Shown in pieces: positions 46,841 to 55,944 of a stretch of 64,000 nucleotides of DNA (position 1 is the first letter of the stretch; the number at the start of each line of letters is the position of its first letter). The DNA comes from Roseateles noduli. Lineage in GTDB: Bacteria; Pseudomonadota; Gammaproteobacteria; Burkholderiales; Burkholderiaceae_C. The notes under the pieces are model-generated. The model was given only the letters and a program-made list of their open reading frames with translations. It was not told where the DNA came from and did not search any database. Where the stretch lies: NCBI GenBank assembly GCA_002205125.1, contig NIOE01000003.1, positions 558,001 to 622,000 of the forward strand, given 5' to 3'. The position numbers were made by a program, and so were the translations under genes.

Positions 46841-48772
46841 TCAGGCCCCGCTCTGCTGTGCTTGTTGTTGTGACTGCGCGGCGCCCTGCCCATGCTGGCT
46901 CAGACGCTCGAGTTGATCTTCGTAGGCCTCCAGGAAGGCCTTGCCGAACAGCGTGTGGAAGTCCTCCTGCGCCTCGTCCCGGATGGACTCGAAATGCTGC
47001 AGGTAGAGCTCCCAGAGCTTGGCCTTGCGGTTCATCGCCAGCACGCTGTCCAGCACCGAACGGCTGGTGAGTTTCGCCTCCAGCGCCTTGGGCTGGAAGC
47101 GCGTCAGCACGCCCTCCAGCGCGGCGCGCGTGCCGGCCATGGTGCCGATCGTGTGGCCGACCAGGTCGCGCATCGCGTCCTGCATCGCCGCCGGACCCGG
47201 CAGGAAACCGCGCACCGGCGGCTGCAGCAGTTGCTCCAGCGCGGACTGCACGTCGGGCGAGAACTTCAGCGGGTTGTTGTCGCGCGAGCGGATCACCGTC
47301 ACCTGCGCGCGCAGCTCGTGTTTCGTCGCGGCGCGCACCGCCATCATGCGCAGCGTGCCGTCCACCGAGGCGTTCAGCAGCGAGCCGATGACGCGCATCA
47401 GATCCGGATTGAGCCCTTGAGGCGGTGCAGCCATGCGCACGCCGGCGCCTTCGCAGAAGGCCTGCCAGAGGGCAGCCGTGTCAGCAGCCTGGCCAGGCGC
47501 GGTCGCGGTCGGCGGTGCGGCCACGGCCGGCGCCGGTGGCGCGACGTACGGAGGCGGCACAAACGGCGGAGGCGCCTGCACCGGCGGCGGCACGACGGCC
47601 AACGGCGGCGGCATCACGGGCGCGGCAATGGGTGCAGCGATCGGCGCGGCAACAGGCGGAATGACCTGCACCGCCGGCGCCACCACGGCGGGCGGCACGG
47701 CTGCCGCTGGCGGCTGGACCGGCTGGACCGGCGGAGGCGGCGTCCGGACTTCCGGCGGACGGAACGCCGAATGCAGCGCCGGCGTGTGGTCGGGCAGCGC
47801 GGGCGTCTGCGGCTCGGTGTTCGTCGCCGGTGCCGCGGCGCCGAACAGCGCCAGCGGATCCGAGCCCACCGCGTCGCGCAGGCTGTCGCCGGGCTTGTTC
47901 GCGCCGGCCATGAAACCCGCCAGCGGATCGCTGCCGCTCGGCTGCAGGCCGAAGAGATCGTCGAGCGAGCGGTTGTTGTCGCCCGGCACCAGATCGGCGA
48001 AGGCGCCGCCGAAGCCGAGGTCATCGTTGCGCGCCGGCGGAGCCGGCGGTGCGGGCGGTGGCGCCAGGTCCAGCCCGCCGAAGGGATCGAAGGACGACGG
48101 GATGCCGCCGCTCGAGGCCCCGGAGGATGTCGAAGCCGCAGGCGCGGTCCGCGCCGGCGGCGGCGCGAACGGATCGAAATCGTCCGGCAGCATCATCGGA
48201 CCGGCCGGCGCGGGTGGCGGCGCCTGGACGGGCGGCGCGGCGAAGGCGGACACGTGCGGCGCGGGCGCCGGCGAGGCGCCGAAGACGTCGGACGGCGCCT
48301 GCGTGCCGCCGAAGAGGTCCGCGAACGGATTGGCGCTGGACAGGGCGGCCGGCGCCGTCGCGGGGGCATGCATAGGCGCCGTCGCGGGACCGATCGTGGG
48401 GGGTCGGCTCAGATCGGGCGCCCGGCGGATCACCGTGGCACCGTTGTCGGCGCTCGACTCATGCTGGACCTCCAGCAGATAGCCGCCGATGCGGACCTGG
48501 TCGAGATGGCGCAGCGGCACGGCCTGGCCCTGAGCGACGGCCTGGCCCGCGACGGTGATGGGATTGGCGCTGCCGACGTTGCGGATCACGAAGCCGCCGG
48601 CGTCGACACTGATCTCCGCCTGCTGGCGGGAGATGTGGCGCTCGGGGTCCGGCAGCGCCATGGTGTTGTTGTCGGCGCGACCGATGGTTCCCCCGGTGGC
48701 GTCGAAGCGCGCGGTGATGGGCTGCGTCAGGGGCAGGTCGTTGAGCGACACCGCGCGCAGGGTGAGGGTCAT
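46841..48772 (-). CDS. tagH: T6SS FHA-domain protein TagH/Fha
   Basis: A 643-residue protein. The N-terminal FHA domain (about 5-105) has GGTIGRADNNTMALPDPERH, SRQQAEISVD and NPITVAGQAV, the phosphothreonine-binding loops. A very long Pro/Ala-rich linker (about 125-425) joins it to the C-terminal ImpI/VasC region (AFCEGAGVRMAAPPQGLNP, LLQPPVRGFLPGPAAMQDA, LWELYLQHF). It reads phosphorylation by the T6SS kinase and licenses the membrane complex. The linker holds AAPIAAPIAAP repeats. The shared 15-bp promoter element lies 65 nt upstream. It heads an operon with pppA. Confidence 0.95.
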   Translation of the reverse strand: MTLTLRAVSLNDLPLTQPITARFDATGGTIGRADNNTMALPDPERHISRQQAEISVDAGGFVIRNVGSANPITVAGQAVAQGQAVPLRHLDQVRIGGYLLEVQHESSADNGATVIRRAPDLSRPPTIGPATAPMHAPATAPAALSSANPFADLFGGTQAPSDVFGASPAPAPHVSAFAAPPVQAPPPAPAGPMMLPDDFDPFAPPPARTAPAASTSSGASSGGIPSSFDPFGGLDLAPPPAPPAPPARNDDLGFGGAFADLVPGDNNRSLDDLFGLQPSGSDPLAGFMAGANKPGDSLRDAVGSDPLALFGAAAPATNTEPQTPALPDHTPALHSAFRPPEVRTPPPPVQPVQPPAAAVPPAVVAPAVQVIPPVAAPIAAPIAAPVMPPPLAVVPPPVQAPPPFVPPPYVAPPAPAVAAPPTATAPGQAADTAALWQAFCEGAGVRMAAPPQGLNPDLMRVIGSLLNASVDGTLRMMAVRAATKHELRAQVTVIRSRDNNPLKFSPDVQSALEQLLQPPVRGFLPGPAAMQDAMRDLVGHTIGTMAGTRAALEGVLTRFQPKALEAKLTSRSVLDSVLAMNRKAKLWELYLQHFESIRDEAQEDFHTLFGKAFLEAYEDQLERLSQHGQGAAQSQQQAQQSGA

Positions 48773-48836
48773 GTGGCTGCCTTTGGGACCTCGGGAGACG
48801 GCATGGGATGTTTGCGTGACAATGGTCTCGCTTCAA

Positions 48837-48851
48837 TGAACGAAAGTCACC
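48837..48851. promoter_or_regulatory. 15-bp element shared with the T6SS kinase promoter
   Basis: TGAACGAAAGTCACC occurs here, 65 nt before the tagH start and 53 nt before the divergent LysM lipoprotein. It occurs again, identical and in the same orientation, at 58902-58916 before the kinase gene. The core ACGAAAGTC also precedes the CHASE3 receptor. It may be a regulator site or part of a promoter. Confidence 0.55.
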
Positions 48852-48903
48852 TGAGAGGGGCTTGTCGCTGTTTCATACTGCACCCCGCTCGAATTCCGAC
48901 GTG

Positions 48904-49950
48904 ATGCCGATGTCGACCTCTTTCCGTTCCGACGCTCCGACCTCCCTGACCCCGACCGCGCAAGCGGCGCGGGGCCGCGGCCATTCCACCCTGACTGTTG
49001 GCACGGCCCTGCTGCTGAGCGTCGCGCTCGCGGCCTGCGTCACGCCGGCACCGCCGCCTCCACCGCCGGAACCGGTGGTGACGGCGCCGCCGCCTCCGCC
49101 CCCTCCTCCGCCCGAACCCGTGCCGCCGACCGCGGCCGAGCAGGCGCTGTCGCAGAAGACCGCCATGCAGGCGATCGAGCTGCTGGAGGCCGGCCAGGAA
49201 GACCAGGCCCGCAACGAGCTGCAGCGCGCGCTGCAGCTGGATCCGGCCAACAAGCTGGCCAACAGCCTGATGCGCCAGATCACGGTCGACCCGGTGCAGC
49301 AGCTGGGCCGCGAATCCTTCGCCTACACGGTCCAGTCCAGCGACACCCTGTCGCGGATCGCGGGCCGCTTCATGGGCGACATCTACTCGTTCTACATCCT
49401 GGCCCGCTACAACGACATCCGCGTGCCGCGCCAGGTGTCGGGCGGCCAGGTGCTGCGCATCCCCGGCAAGCCGCCGGCAGGTCCGCTGTACCCGCGTCCG
49501 TCGGCCAAGCCGGACCCGAAGGCGACCGCTGCCGCGGCTGCTGCGGCGGCCGCTGCCGCACAGGCGCCGACGCCGCCGGCCACGACGACGGTGGCGGCCG
49601 CCCCGACACCGGCGGCCCCGCCACCGCCGCCGGAACTCACGCCCGGCGAGAAGGCGATGCGTGCCGGCGATGCGCACGAGCGCGCGGGCCGTTTCGACAA
49701 GGCGTTGGAAGAGTACCGCCGCGCCGAGACCGCCGACCAGCCGGGCGCCGGCGCCAAGATCGAGGCCGTGCGCAAGAAGCAGATCGCCAAGGCGACGCTG
49801 ACCGCGCGCACCGCGTTCGCCAAGCAGGACCTGGCCGGCGCGATCAAGGGCTGGGACAACGTCCTGCAGCTCGATCCCGACAACGAACTCGCCAAGCTGG
49901 AACGCCAGAAGGCGGTGACGCTGAAGGCGAAGGCCGATCAGCTGAAGTGA
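48904..49950 (+). CDS. LysM/TPR lipoprotein in the T6SS locus
   Basis: A 348-residue lipoprotein. The signal sequence ends TALLLSVALAAC, followed by Pro-rich stretches (PPPPPPEP twice). A TPR-like pair (AIELLEAGQEDQARNELQRA) sits at about 85-120. A LysM domain (YTVQSSDTLSRIAGRFMGDI, YSFYILARYNDI) lies at about 142-190. An Ala/Pro linker follows, then two more TPRs (AGRFDKALEEYRRAE and LAGAIKGWDNVLQLDPDNE). LysM suggests peptidoglycan binding in the periplasm. It is divergent from tagH. Starts at 48904 and 48910 are both possible. It probably helps fit the secretion complex through the cell wall, which is inference. Confidence 0.85.
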   Translation: MPMSTSFRSDAPTSLTPTAQAARGRGHSTLTVGTALLLSVALAACVTPAPPPPPPEPVVTAPPPPPPPPPEPVPPTAAEQALSQKTAMQAIELLEAGQEDQARNELQRALQLDPANKLANSLMRQITVDPVQQLGRESFAYTVQSSDTLSRIAGRFMGDIYSFYILARYNDIRVPRQVSGGQVLRIPGKPPAGPLYPRPSAKPDPKATAAAAAAAAAAAQAPTPPATTTVAAAPTPAAPPPPPELTPGEKAMRAGDAHERAGRFDKALEEYRRAETADQPGAGAKIEAVRKKQIAKATLTARTAFAKQDLAGAIKGWDNVLQLDPDNELAKLERQKAVTLKAKADQLK

Positions 49951-49972
49951 CCGGTCTCTCGTGACCCCCGGA

Positions 49973-50002
49973 AGAGGCGCCCCAGGCGCCTTTTCGCTTT
50001 TT
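49973..50002 (+). terminator. Rho-independent terminator after the LysM lipoprotein gene
   Basis: AGGCGCC (49975-49981) and GGCGCCT (49985-49991) form a 7-bp stem with a CCA loop, extended by further weak A-T and G-T pairs. It is followed by TTTTCGCTTTTT. This is a textbook intrinsic terminator, 23 nt after the stop codon and just before the acyltransferase start. Confidence 0.85.
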
Positions 50003-50012
50003 GAGCCACCCC

Positions 50013-51155
50013 ATGGACGACCGCAGCCCTCGCAACTTCGCCATCGACTGCCTGCGCGGCGTGGCCATCCTGCTGGTGGTCGTGCACCACCTGGCGCTCC
50101 CGTTCCGGCTGCCGCTCGCGCCCAGCCTGCTCGGCCCCTGGGTGCCCAAGCGCCTGATCGACGCCGTCAGCTTCAACGGCTACGAAGCGGTGTTCATGTT
50201 CTTCGTGATCTCAGGTTTCCTGATCACGACCCGCATCCTCGATCGCGACGGCGATCTGCGGCGTGTCCGGCTGGGCGCCTTCTACCTCGCCCGCGCCCGC
50301 CGCATCCTGCCGCTGCTGCTGGTCGTGCTGAGCGTGCTGACGCTGCTCGCGGCCCTCGGCGTGCCCGACTTCGCGCCCTCGTCCCGGCAGTCGCTGGGCG
50401 GTCTGCTGGGCTCGGCGCTGACCTTCACCTTCAACTGGTACGAAGGAAGGACCGGCTGGGCGCCGGCCGCGTGGGACGTGCTGTGGTCGCTGTCGATCGA
50501 GGAGGTCTTCTACGTCGGCTTCCCGCTGCTGTGCCTGGTACTGCCGCGCCAGTTGCTGATCGTCGCGCTCGCGGTGCTGGCGTTGAGCCTGCTGCCGTTG
50601 CGTTCGCTGGTGCCCGTCAGCAACGAGGTCTGGTGGGAAAAGGCCTACCTGCCCGGCATGTCCGCCATCGCCTGGGGCGTGCTGGCGGCGCTCGCCGCGC
50701 AGCGGTGGCGACCGGCCGCGCGCGACGCGCGGGCGCTCGCGATCTTCGGCGGCTTCTGCGTGCTGCTGGTCATCGGGTGGGGCGACCTGGTCCACCGCCA
50801 CCTCTTCAAGAGCGGGATGTACGGGCTGTGCCTCGGCACCTGCGCGATGCTGATCGCGTTCCGGGCACAGGCACCCTCCCCGCGCAGCGGCCTGCAATGG
50901 CTCGCCCGCATGGGCCGGCTCAGCTATGAGCTCTACCTGAGCCACATGGTCGTCGTGCTGGGAACGGTCGCGCTGTACCGTGCGTTGCTCGGCGCGTCAC
51001 AGGCGTGGACCTTCGTCGTCTACGTGCCGGCGGTCGTGCTGTGCGTCGGGCTGGCAATGGCGCTGGAGCGATTCATGGCGCGCCTGACCAGCCTGGCGAC
51101 GAGAGGGACGCCGGCCTCCCGCGCCGAAGACACGGAGATCGCTCGCAGCAGTTGA
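50013..51155 (+). CDS. Acyltransferase family 3 membrane protein (OafA/YrhL-like)
   Basis: A 380-residue membrane acyltransferase. The catalytic start is NFAIDCLRGVAILLVVVHHL, with the conserved Arg and His of the family. FFVISGFLITTRIL, FYLARARRILPLLLVVLSVL, WSLSIEEVFYVGFPLLCLVL and SYELYLSHMVVVL follow. About ten helices are present. Such enzymes O-acetylate or acylate cell-surface sugars such as LPS O-antigen or peptidoglycan. The start is ATG 50013 rather than the upstream TTG 50001. It is isolated between a terminator and the SOS-controlled pair and is probably not part of the T6SS. Confidence 0.92.
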   Translation: MDDRSPRNFAIDCLRGVAILLVVVHHLALPFRLPLAPSLLGPWVPKRLIDAVSFNGYEAVFMFFVISGFLITTRILDRDGDLRRVRLGAFYLARARRILPLLLVVLSVLTLLAALGVPDFAPSSRQSLGGLLGSALTFTFNWYEGRTGWAPAAWDVLWSLSIEEVFYVGFPLLCLVLPRQLLIVALAVLALSLLPLRSLVPVSNEVWWEKAYLPGMSAIAWGVLAALAAQRWRPAARDARALAIFGGFCVLLVIGWGDLVHRHLFKSGMYGLCLGTCAMLIAFRAQAPSPRSGLQWLARMGRLSYELYLSHMVVVLGTVALYRALLGASQAWTFVVYVPAVVLCVGLAMALERFMARLTSLATRGTPASRAEDTEIARSS

Positions 51156-51171
51156 CCCGATGCCGCCGGAA

Positions 51172-51191
51172 AACTGTATATTCATACAGTA
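51172..51191. promoter_or_regulatory. LexA (SOS) box
   Basis: AACTGTATATTCATACAGTA matches the CTGT-N8-ACAG LexA consensus of gamma- and betaproteobacteria, with both half-sites perfect. It ends 21 nt before the radical SAM gene start, so LexA would cover the promoter. The box is flanked by a further inverted repeat, GCCGGAAA (51165-51172) and TTTCCGGC (51199-51206). Confidence 0.85.
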
Positions 51192-51211
51192 TTCAATCTT
51201 TCCGGCAGTTC

Positions 51212-52480
51212 ATGGACCTCTCCCGTAAGCTCGCCATCCTGGCGGACGCCGCCAAGTACGACGCCTCCTGCGCGTCGAGCGGCACCGACACGCGCGATTC
51301 CCGCGGCGGCACCGGCATCGGCTCGACCGAGGGCATGGGCATCTGCCACAGCTATGCGCCGGACGGCCGCTGCATCTCGCTGCTGAAGATCCTGCTCACC
51401 AACCATTGCCAGTACGACTGCCTGTACTGCGTGAACCGGTCGTCGAGCAACGTCGCGCGGGCGAAGTTCAGCGTCGAGGAGGTCGTCGCGCTGACGCTGG
51501 ACTTCTACCGCCGCAACACGATCGAGGGCCTCTTCCTCAGCAGCGGCATCGTCAAGAGCCCGGACTTCACGATGGAGCAGGTCGTGCGCGTGGCGCAGGT
51601 GCTGCGCGAGGAGCACGACTTCCGCGGCTACATCCATCTGAAGACCATTCCCGATGCGAGCGAGGAACTGCTGCGGCGCGCCGGCCTCTATGCGGACCGG
51701 CTCAGCATCAACGTCGAGCTGCCGACCGACGACGGCCTGAAGGCCCTTGCGCCTGAGAAGGACACGATCGCCATCCACCGCTCGATGGGCCGCTTGAAGC
51801 TGCACATCGACGATTCGAAGGACGCGCAGAAGACCGCCGCGGCGACGACTATCCGCGTGATCCCCGGCGCCGCCGCGCGTCCGGCCAGACCGCCGCGCTT
51901 CGCGCCCGCCGGCCAGAGCACGCAGATGATCGTCGGCGCCGACGCCAGCGACGACCGCAGCATCCTGCGCAGCAGCGCCGCGCTGTACGGGCGCTTCCGG
52001 ATGCGGCGGGTCTACTACTCCGCGTTCAGCCCGATCCCCGATGCCGCGCGGGCCCTGCCGCTGCAGGCGCCGCCGCTGGTCCGCGAGCACCGGCTCTACC
52101 AGGCCGACTGGCTGATGCGCTTCTACGGCTTCGACCACGAGGAGATCGTCGACGACGGCACCGGCCTGCTGCGGCTGGACGTCGATCCCAAGCACGCCTG
52201 GGCGCTCGCGCATCCGGAGCGCTTTCCGGTCGACCTCAACCAGGCACCGAGAGAGATGCTGCTGCGCGTGCCGGGACTGGGCGTCGGCTCGGTCGACAAG
52301 CTGCTCGTCGCGCGCCGCGTCCGGCGCCTGCGCGCGGAAGACCTGCGGCAGATGAAGCTGCCCGCACGCAAGGTGCTGCCCTTCGTGATCGTGGACGGCC
52401 ACCGGCCGGGAGCGACGGATGCATCGGTGATCGCCGTCGCGCCCCCGATGGCCGCGCCGACGCAGATGGGGTTGTTCTGA
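51212..52480 (+). CDS. Putative DNA modification/repair radical SAM protein
   Basis: A 422-residue radical SAM protein of the putative DNA modification/repair type (TIGR03916 family). The iron-sulfur motif is CQYDCLYCVN (near residue 70), preceded by GICHSYAPDGRCISLLKILL. IEGLFLSSGIVKSPDFTMEQ, LKTIPDASEELL, ELPTDDGLKALAPEK and FAPAGQSTQMIVGADASDD follow. A helix-hairpin-helix DNA-binding segment lies near the end (LNQAPREMLLRVPGLGVGSV, then VDKLLVARR). It partners the next gene, whose ATG overlaps its stop by 1 nt. The LexA box just upstream marks it as DNA-damage inducible. The exact lesion or modification is not known. Confidence 0.92.
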   Translation: MDLSRKLAILADAAKYDASCASSGTDTRDSRGGTGIGSTEGMGICHSYAPDGRCISLLKILLTNHCQYDCLYCVNRSSSNVARAKFSVEEVVALTLDFYRRNTIEGLFLSSGIVKSPDFTMEQVVRVAQVLREEHDFRGYIHLKTIPDASEELLRRAGLYADRLSINVELPTDDGLKALAPEKDTIAIHRSMGRLKLHIDDSKDAQKTAAATTIRVIPGAAARPARPPRFAPAGQSTQMIVGADASDDRSILRSSAALYGRFRMRRVYYSAFSPIPDAARALPLQAPPLVREHRLYQADWLMRFYGFDHEEIVDDGTGLLRLDVDPKHAWALAHPERFPVDLNQAPREMLLRVPGLGVGSVDKLLVARRVRRLRAEDLRQMKLPARKVLPFVIVDGHRPGATDASVIAVAPPMAAPTQMGLF

Positions 52481-53385
52481 TGGTCCGCGTCGCGCTCGAC
52501 GGTCCGGTCGATGTCGAGGGCTTCCGCCACGCGGCCAGACTGCTGCTCGCGCGCGACGTCCCGCCCGACGAGGTGGTCTGGACCGCCGGACAGGAGGACG
52601 AAGCCGCAGGCGACCTCTGGGCCGACGAGGGTCTCGACAGCACGGCGGGTCTGCAGCAGCCCTTCGCGACGATGACGACAAGGGCGACGGGAGCGACCGA
52701 ACCGCCTGCGTTCAACGTGCCCGCGGCCTTCCTGTCGCTGTGCCGCACCGCCCTGCTCCACGCCGAACCCCAGCGTTTCACGCTGTTGTACCGGATGCTG
52801 CACCGCCTCAAGACCGAGCCCGGCTACTGGCGCGACACGCTGGACCCGGACCGTCGCCGCGCCGAGCGGCTGGAGCGCGAGGTCCGGCACGAGATCCACA
52901 AGACGCATGCCTTCGTCCGCTTCGTGCCCATCGAGGAGGTCGACGGCGAGCGCCTGGTCGCGTGGTTCGAACCGACGCACTACACGCTTGAAGCCGCCGC
53001 GCCCTTCTTCGCGCGGCGCTTCGCCAACCTGCGCTGGGCGATCCTGTCGCCGCGCTGCTCGGTGTCGTGGGACCGTACGACCTTGCGCATCGGCCCCGGC
53101 GGCCGACGCGAGGACGCGCCGCCGCAGGACGCCGGCGCGGAACTCTGGCTGACCTACTACCGCAGCATCTTCAATCCGGCGCGCCTGAAGGTCGCGATGA
53201 TGGAACGCGAGATGCCCCGCCGCTATTGGGCGAATCTGCCGGAGGCAGCGTTGATCGAGCCGCTCATCGAACAGGCCGGGGCGCGGACGCAGGGAATGCT
53301 CGATGCCGACCCGACCGCGCCGCGGCGCATCCGCCCGATCGGACCTCACGGATCTGCCGGGCCCGATCCTGGATCGGCGCGTTGA
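52480..53385 (+). CDS. TIGR03915/DUF4130-type DNA metabolism protein
   Basis: A 301-residue protein of the TIGR03915/DUF4130 family, which is encoded with the radical SAM repair protein and in other genomes is fused to uracil-DNA glycosylase-like UdgX. Family pattern: PQRFTLLYRMLHRL, DTLDPDRRRAERLEREVRHE, IHKTHAFVRFV, WFEPTHYTLEAAAPFFARRF, then LWLTYYRSIFNPARLKVAMM and EMPRRYWANLPEA. This protein lacks a glycosylase domain. It is translationally coupled to the radical SAM gene and so falls under the same LexA box. The function is inferred to be in base repair or modification. Confidence 0.9.
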   Translation: MVRVALDGPVDVEGFRHAARLLLARDVPPDEVVWTAGQEDEAAGDLWADEGLDSTAGLQQPFATMTTRATGATEPPAFNVPAAFLSLCRTALLHAEPQRFTLLYRMLHRLKTEPGYWRDTLDPDRRRAERLEREVRHEIHKTHAFVRFVPIEEVDGERLVAWFEPTHYTLEAAAPFFARRFANLRWAILSPRCSVSWDRTTLRIGPGGRREDAPPQDAGAELWLTYYRSIFNPARLKVAMMEREMPRRYWANLPEAALIEPLIEQAGARTQGMLDADPTAPRRIRPIGPHGSAGPDPGSAR

Positions 53386-53444
53386 TTGCCCCGTCCTTCG
53401 TTCCCCTCTTCGTCCCTTCCCTCCACTCGTCAACGGGAGCTCCC

Positions 53445-53873
53445 ATGGAAACCCAGGAACTGCATCGCGGACGGCTCATCGACCACCTGCAACTCGTCGT
53501 GCGGGATCTGGCGGCGAGCAAGGCCTTCTACACGGCGGTCCTGCCGCCGCTCGGCGTGCCGCTGGGCGGCGAAGGCAAGGACTACTTCTGGTTCGACGAG
53601 CTGTTCGTGTCCAGCGCGGACAGCGACGCGGCGGTGGGCAAGCTGACGGGCCGTCATCACCTGGCCTTCCAGGCCAAGGACCGCGCGGCGGTGGAAGCGT
53701 TCCACAAGACCGCGCTGGCCCACGGCGGCACCGACAACGGCGCGCCCGGCGAACGGCCCTACCACCCGGGCTACTACGCGGCCTTCGTGCTGGACCCGGA
53801 CGGGAACAACATCGAAGCCGTCTTCCACGGCGAAGCCAAACGCAGCGCGCCGTCGGTCAAGGTCACATTCTGA
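53445..53873 (+). CDS. VOC family (glyoxalase-like) protein
   Basis: A 142-residue VOC protein. Two beta-alpha-beta-beta-beta units are visible: LIDHLQLVVRDLAASKAFYT and RHHLAFQAKDRAAVEAFHKT, with metal-ligand His in both. The closing strand YAAFVLDPDGNNIEAVFHGE carries the final Glu. It is likely a metal-dependent lyase, dioxygenase or resistance protein without a definable substrate. CGGGAG lies about 6 nt before ATG 53445. It resembles the partial VOC protein at the left edge of the window. It is 60 nt from the SOS pair and converges on the TPR lipoprotein with 3 nt spacing. Confidence 0.9.
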   Translation: METQELHRGRLIDHLQLVVRDLAASKAFYTAVLPPLGVPLGGEGKDYFWFDELFVSSADSDAAVGKLTGRHHLAFQAKDRAAVEAFHKTALAHGGTDNGAPGERPYHPGYYAAFVLDPDGNNIEAVFHGEAKRSAPSVKVTF

Positions 53874-53876
53874 CCG

Positions 53877-54800
53877 TCACTTCTTGTCGACCTTGTTCTT
53901 CGCAGCCGCAGCCGGACCCGCCGTCTGTGCAGGCGCCGCCGTCTTCGCCGCGGAATCGTCGATCAGCTGCCGCATCAGGGCCGTCGCTCGCGCGTTCTTC
54001 GGATCCACGCGCAGGCACTTCTGCAGCACCATGATCGCGCCGGACTTGTCGATGACGGCGAGCTTCTCGGCCTTGCGCACGTAGAGGTCGGCCAGCAGCC
54101 GCTTGGCCGACGGATCGTTGCGGTCCTGCGGCGCGCGACGCTCCAGCAACCGGATCGGCTCGTCGAGCTCGCCCTGCGCGGCCAGCATGGCGATGTGCTC
54201 CAGCTGGTTGGGATCCGGTCCGGCCGCGGCCTGCGGGGGCTCCTTGGCCGCTGCGCCCGCCGTCGCGGCCTGCGCCTTCGTCGTCGCCTGCGCCTTCGGC
54301 GTCGCCGCCGGCTTCGCTGCGACCGGCGGCGTCGCCGCCTTGCGCAGCGTCACCCGCGCGGGCTTGCCCAGATAGCTTTTCTGATTGCGTTCCTTCTCCA
54401 GCGCGCGCAACGCGTCGGCGGCCGTCTCGTTGTCCGGCTGCAGCGACAGCGCCGACAGGTACTGCGTGGTCGCGCCGTCCAGATCGCCACGCTTGTGCGC
54501 GGCCTTGGCCTTGTCCAGACGCTCCGTCACGCCGGCATCGATCTGCTGGCGCGTCGCGGCCAGACTGTCGCGGTAGCCCGCGTTGTCCGGACGCAGGACC
54601 GTCAGCGCCTCCCAGGTCCAGGCGGCGTCGGCCAGTTGGCCGTCCTTCACCTGTTCTTGCGCGCGCTGGACCTGCGCCTGCTCGAACGCCGACGGCGGAG
54701 CGCCCGCGCTCCCTTCCGGGTGGCGCAACGCACTCGGACCGCCGGTACAGGCCGTCAGCGCGACGGCCGCCAGCATCGCCCATGCAACGGCCGCCCTCAT
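53877..54800 (-). CDS. TPR-containing lipoprotein, last gene of the kinase operon
   Basis: A 307-residue lipoprotein. The signal peptide has lipobox ALTAC. TPR-like helical repeats run from about residue 40 to 145 (AAWTWEALTVLRPDNAGYRD, KRGDLDGATTQYLSALSLQP). An Ala/Thr/Lys-rich linker follows, and another TPR block lies at about 205-285 (GAIMVLQKCLRVDPKNARAT). It ends with a Lys-rich tail. Its ATG overlaps the upstream deacetylase stop by 4 nt, so it is translated with it. It is probably a periplasmic scaffold working with the cell-wall enzyme; no catalytic motif is present. Confidence 0.85.
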   Translation of the reverse strand: MRAAVAWAMLAAVALTACTGGPSALRHPEGSAGAPPSAFEQAQVQRAQEQVKDGQLADAAWTWEALTVLRPDNAGYRDSLAATRQQIDAGVTERLDKAKAAHKRGDLDGATTQYLSALSLQPDNETAADALRALEKERNQKSYLGKPARVTLRKAATPPVAAKPAATPKAQATTKAQAATAGAAAKEPPQAAAGPDPNQLEHIAMLAAQGELDEPIRLLERRAPQDRNDPSAKRLLADLYVRKAEKLAVIDKSGAIMVLQKCLRVDPKNARATALMRQLIDDSAAKTAAPAQTAGPAAAAKNKVDKK

Positions 54801-55944
54801 GGGGTGGTCCCGATGCGTCGGCTGGTCTGCAGCCGGGCCTTGAAGGCCTCGAGGTCGTGGTCGCCGAAGATCATCGTGCGGCGCAGCATCAGCGGCTGCG
54901 CGAAGAAGGCGTTGCCGCCTGGGTTGACGGTGACCGCCAGGGTGTATTTCTGGCGCGTGAGCGTGTCCAGCACCAGCTCGTTGGCGTCGCCGTACGGATA
55001 GGCGTAGTGGCGCACCTGGCCGGCCGTGCCGAGCTTCTGCTCGATCAGGTCGCGCGGGCCGGCGGTCTCGGCGTCGAGATTGCGCTTGTAGCGTTCCTCG
55101 TTCTCGCCGGTGGTGCGTTCGATCAGGTTGCGGTGCGACTTCGAGTGCGACTGGATGTCCATCAACCCCGAGGCCTGCATCTCCGCCAGCTGCGGCCAGC
55201 TCACCGCGTCGCCGCCCGCGCCGACGAAGTCGGTGTAGACGAACATGGTCGCCGGCAGGCCCAGCTTGCGCAGCACCGGGTAGGCCAGCTTGTAGACCGA
55301 CTCGTAGCCGTCGTCGAAGGTGATCACCACGGCCTTGGGCGGCAGCGGCTCCTTGCCGTCGAGGTAGCCCGCAAGCTGCGACAGCTTGACGACGCGGTAG
55401 TCGTTCTTCGCCAGCCACTCCATCTGCGCGGCGAAGTTGCCCTGCGACACGGCCATCTTGCCGCCGACCGTGCCGAGGCGGTGGTAGCAGAGGATGGGCA
55501 CCGTCTGGAGGTTGCCCGAGCGCACGCCCAGCGGGCTCATCGGCTTGAGCGGCACGATCAGCGGCTGGCCCGGCTCGGCCTTGGTGACGCCGGCGTTGGC
55601 CTCGCTGATCTGCCAGTCGCGGTCCTCGCTGCCGAGCAGCCGGCCGGCGATGCCGCGCAGCGATTCGCCCGCCACCGGCACGTAGATCAGCAGCCGGTCG
55701 CTGCGCGCGACGATCTCGCCGTTGGTCGTCGTGGCGGGCGCCTTGACCGGCGCGGGCTCGTCCAGCGGCGGCGTCGCCGTCGGCGGCGCGACACAACCGG
55801 TCAGCGCAAGCACCGCGGCGATGGCAGCCGCGGCGAGGATCGAACGACCCGGTCTTGCCCCCTCTCCCGCTTGCGGGAGAGGGTGGGGGTGAGGGCCAGC
55901 GGCCGTCGCAATACCGCTGTTCAGGAATCCATGCAACACGACCA

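Noticed and set aside
46892-48904. Plus-strand open frame opposite tagH
   Set aside because: Its Arg/Gly/His-rich translation mirrors the Pro/Ala linker of TagH; the FHA and ImpI/VasC domains on the minus strand are clear.
49540-49640. Ala/Pro repeat in the LysM lipoprotein considered as a separate gene boundary or frameshift
   Set aside because: The frame continues cleanly into a TPR domain, and such linkers are normal in periplasmic lipoproteins of GC-rich genomes.
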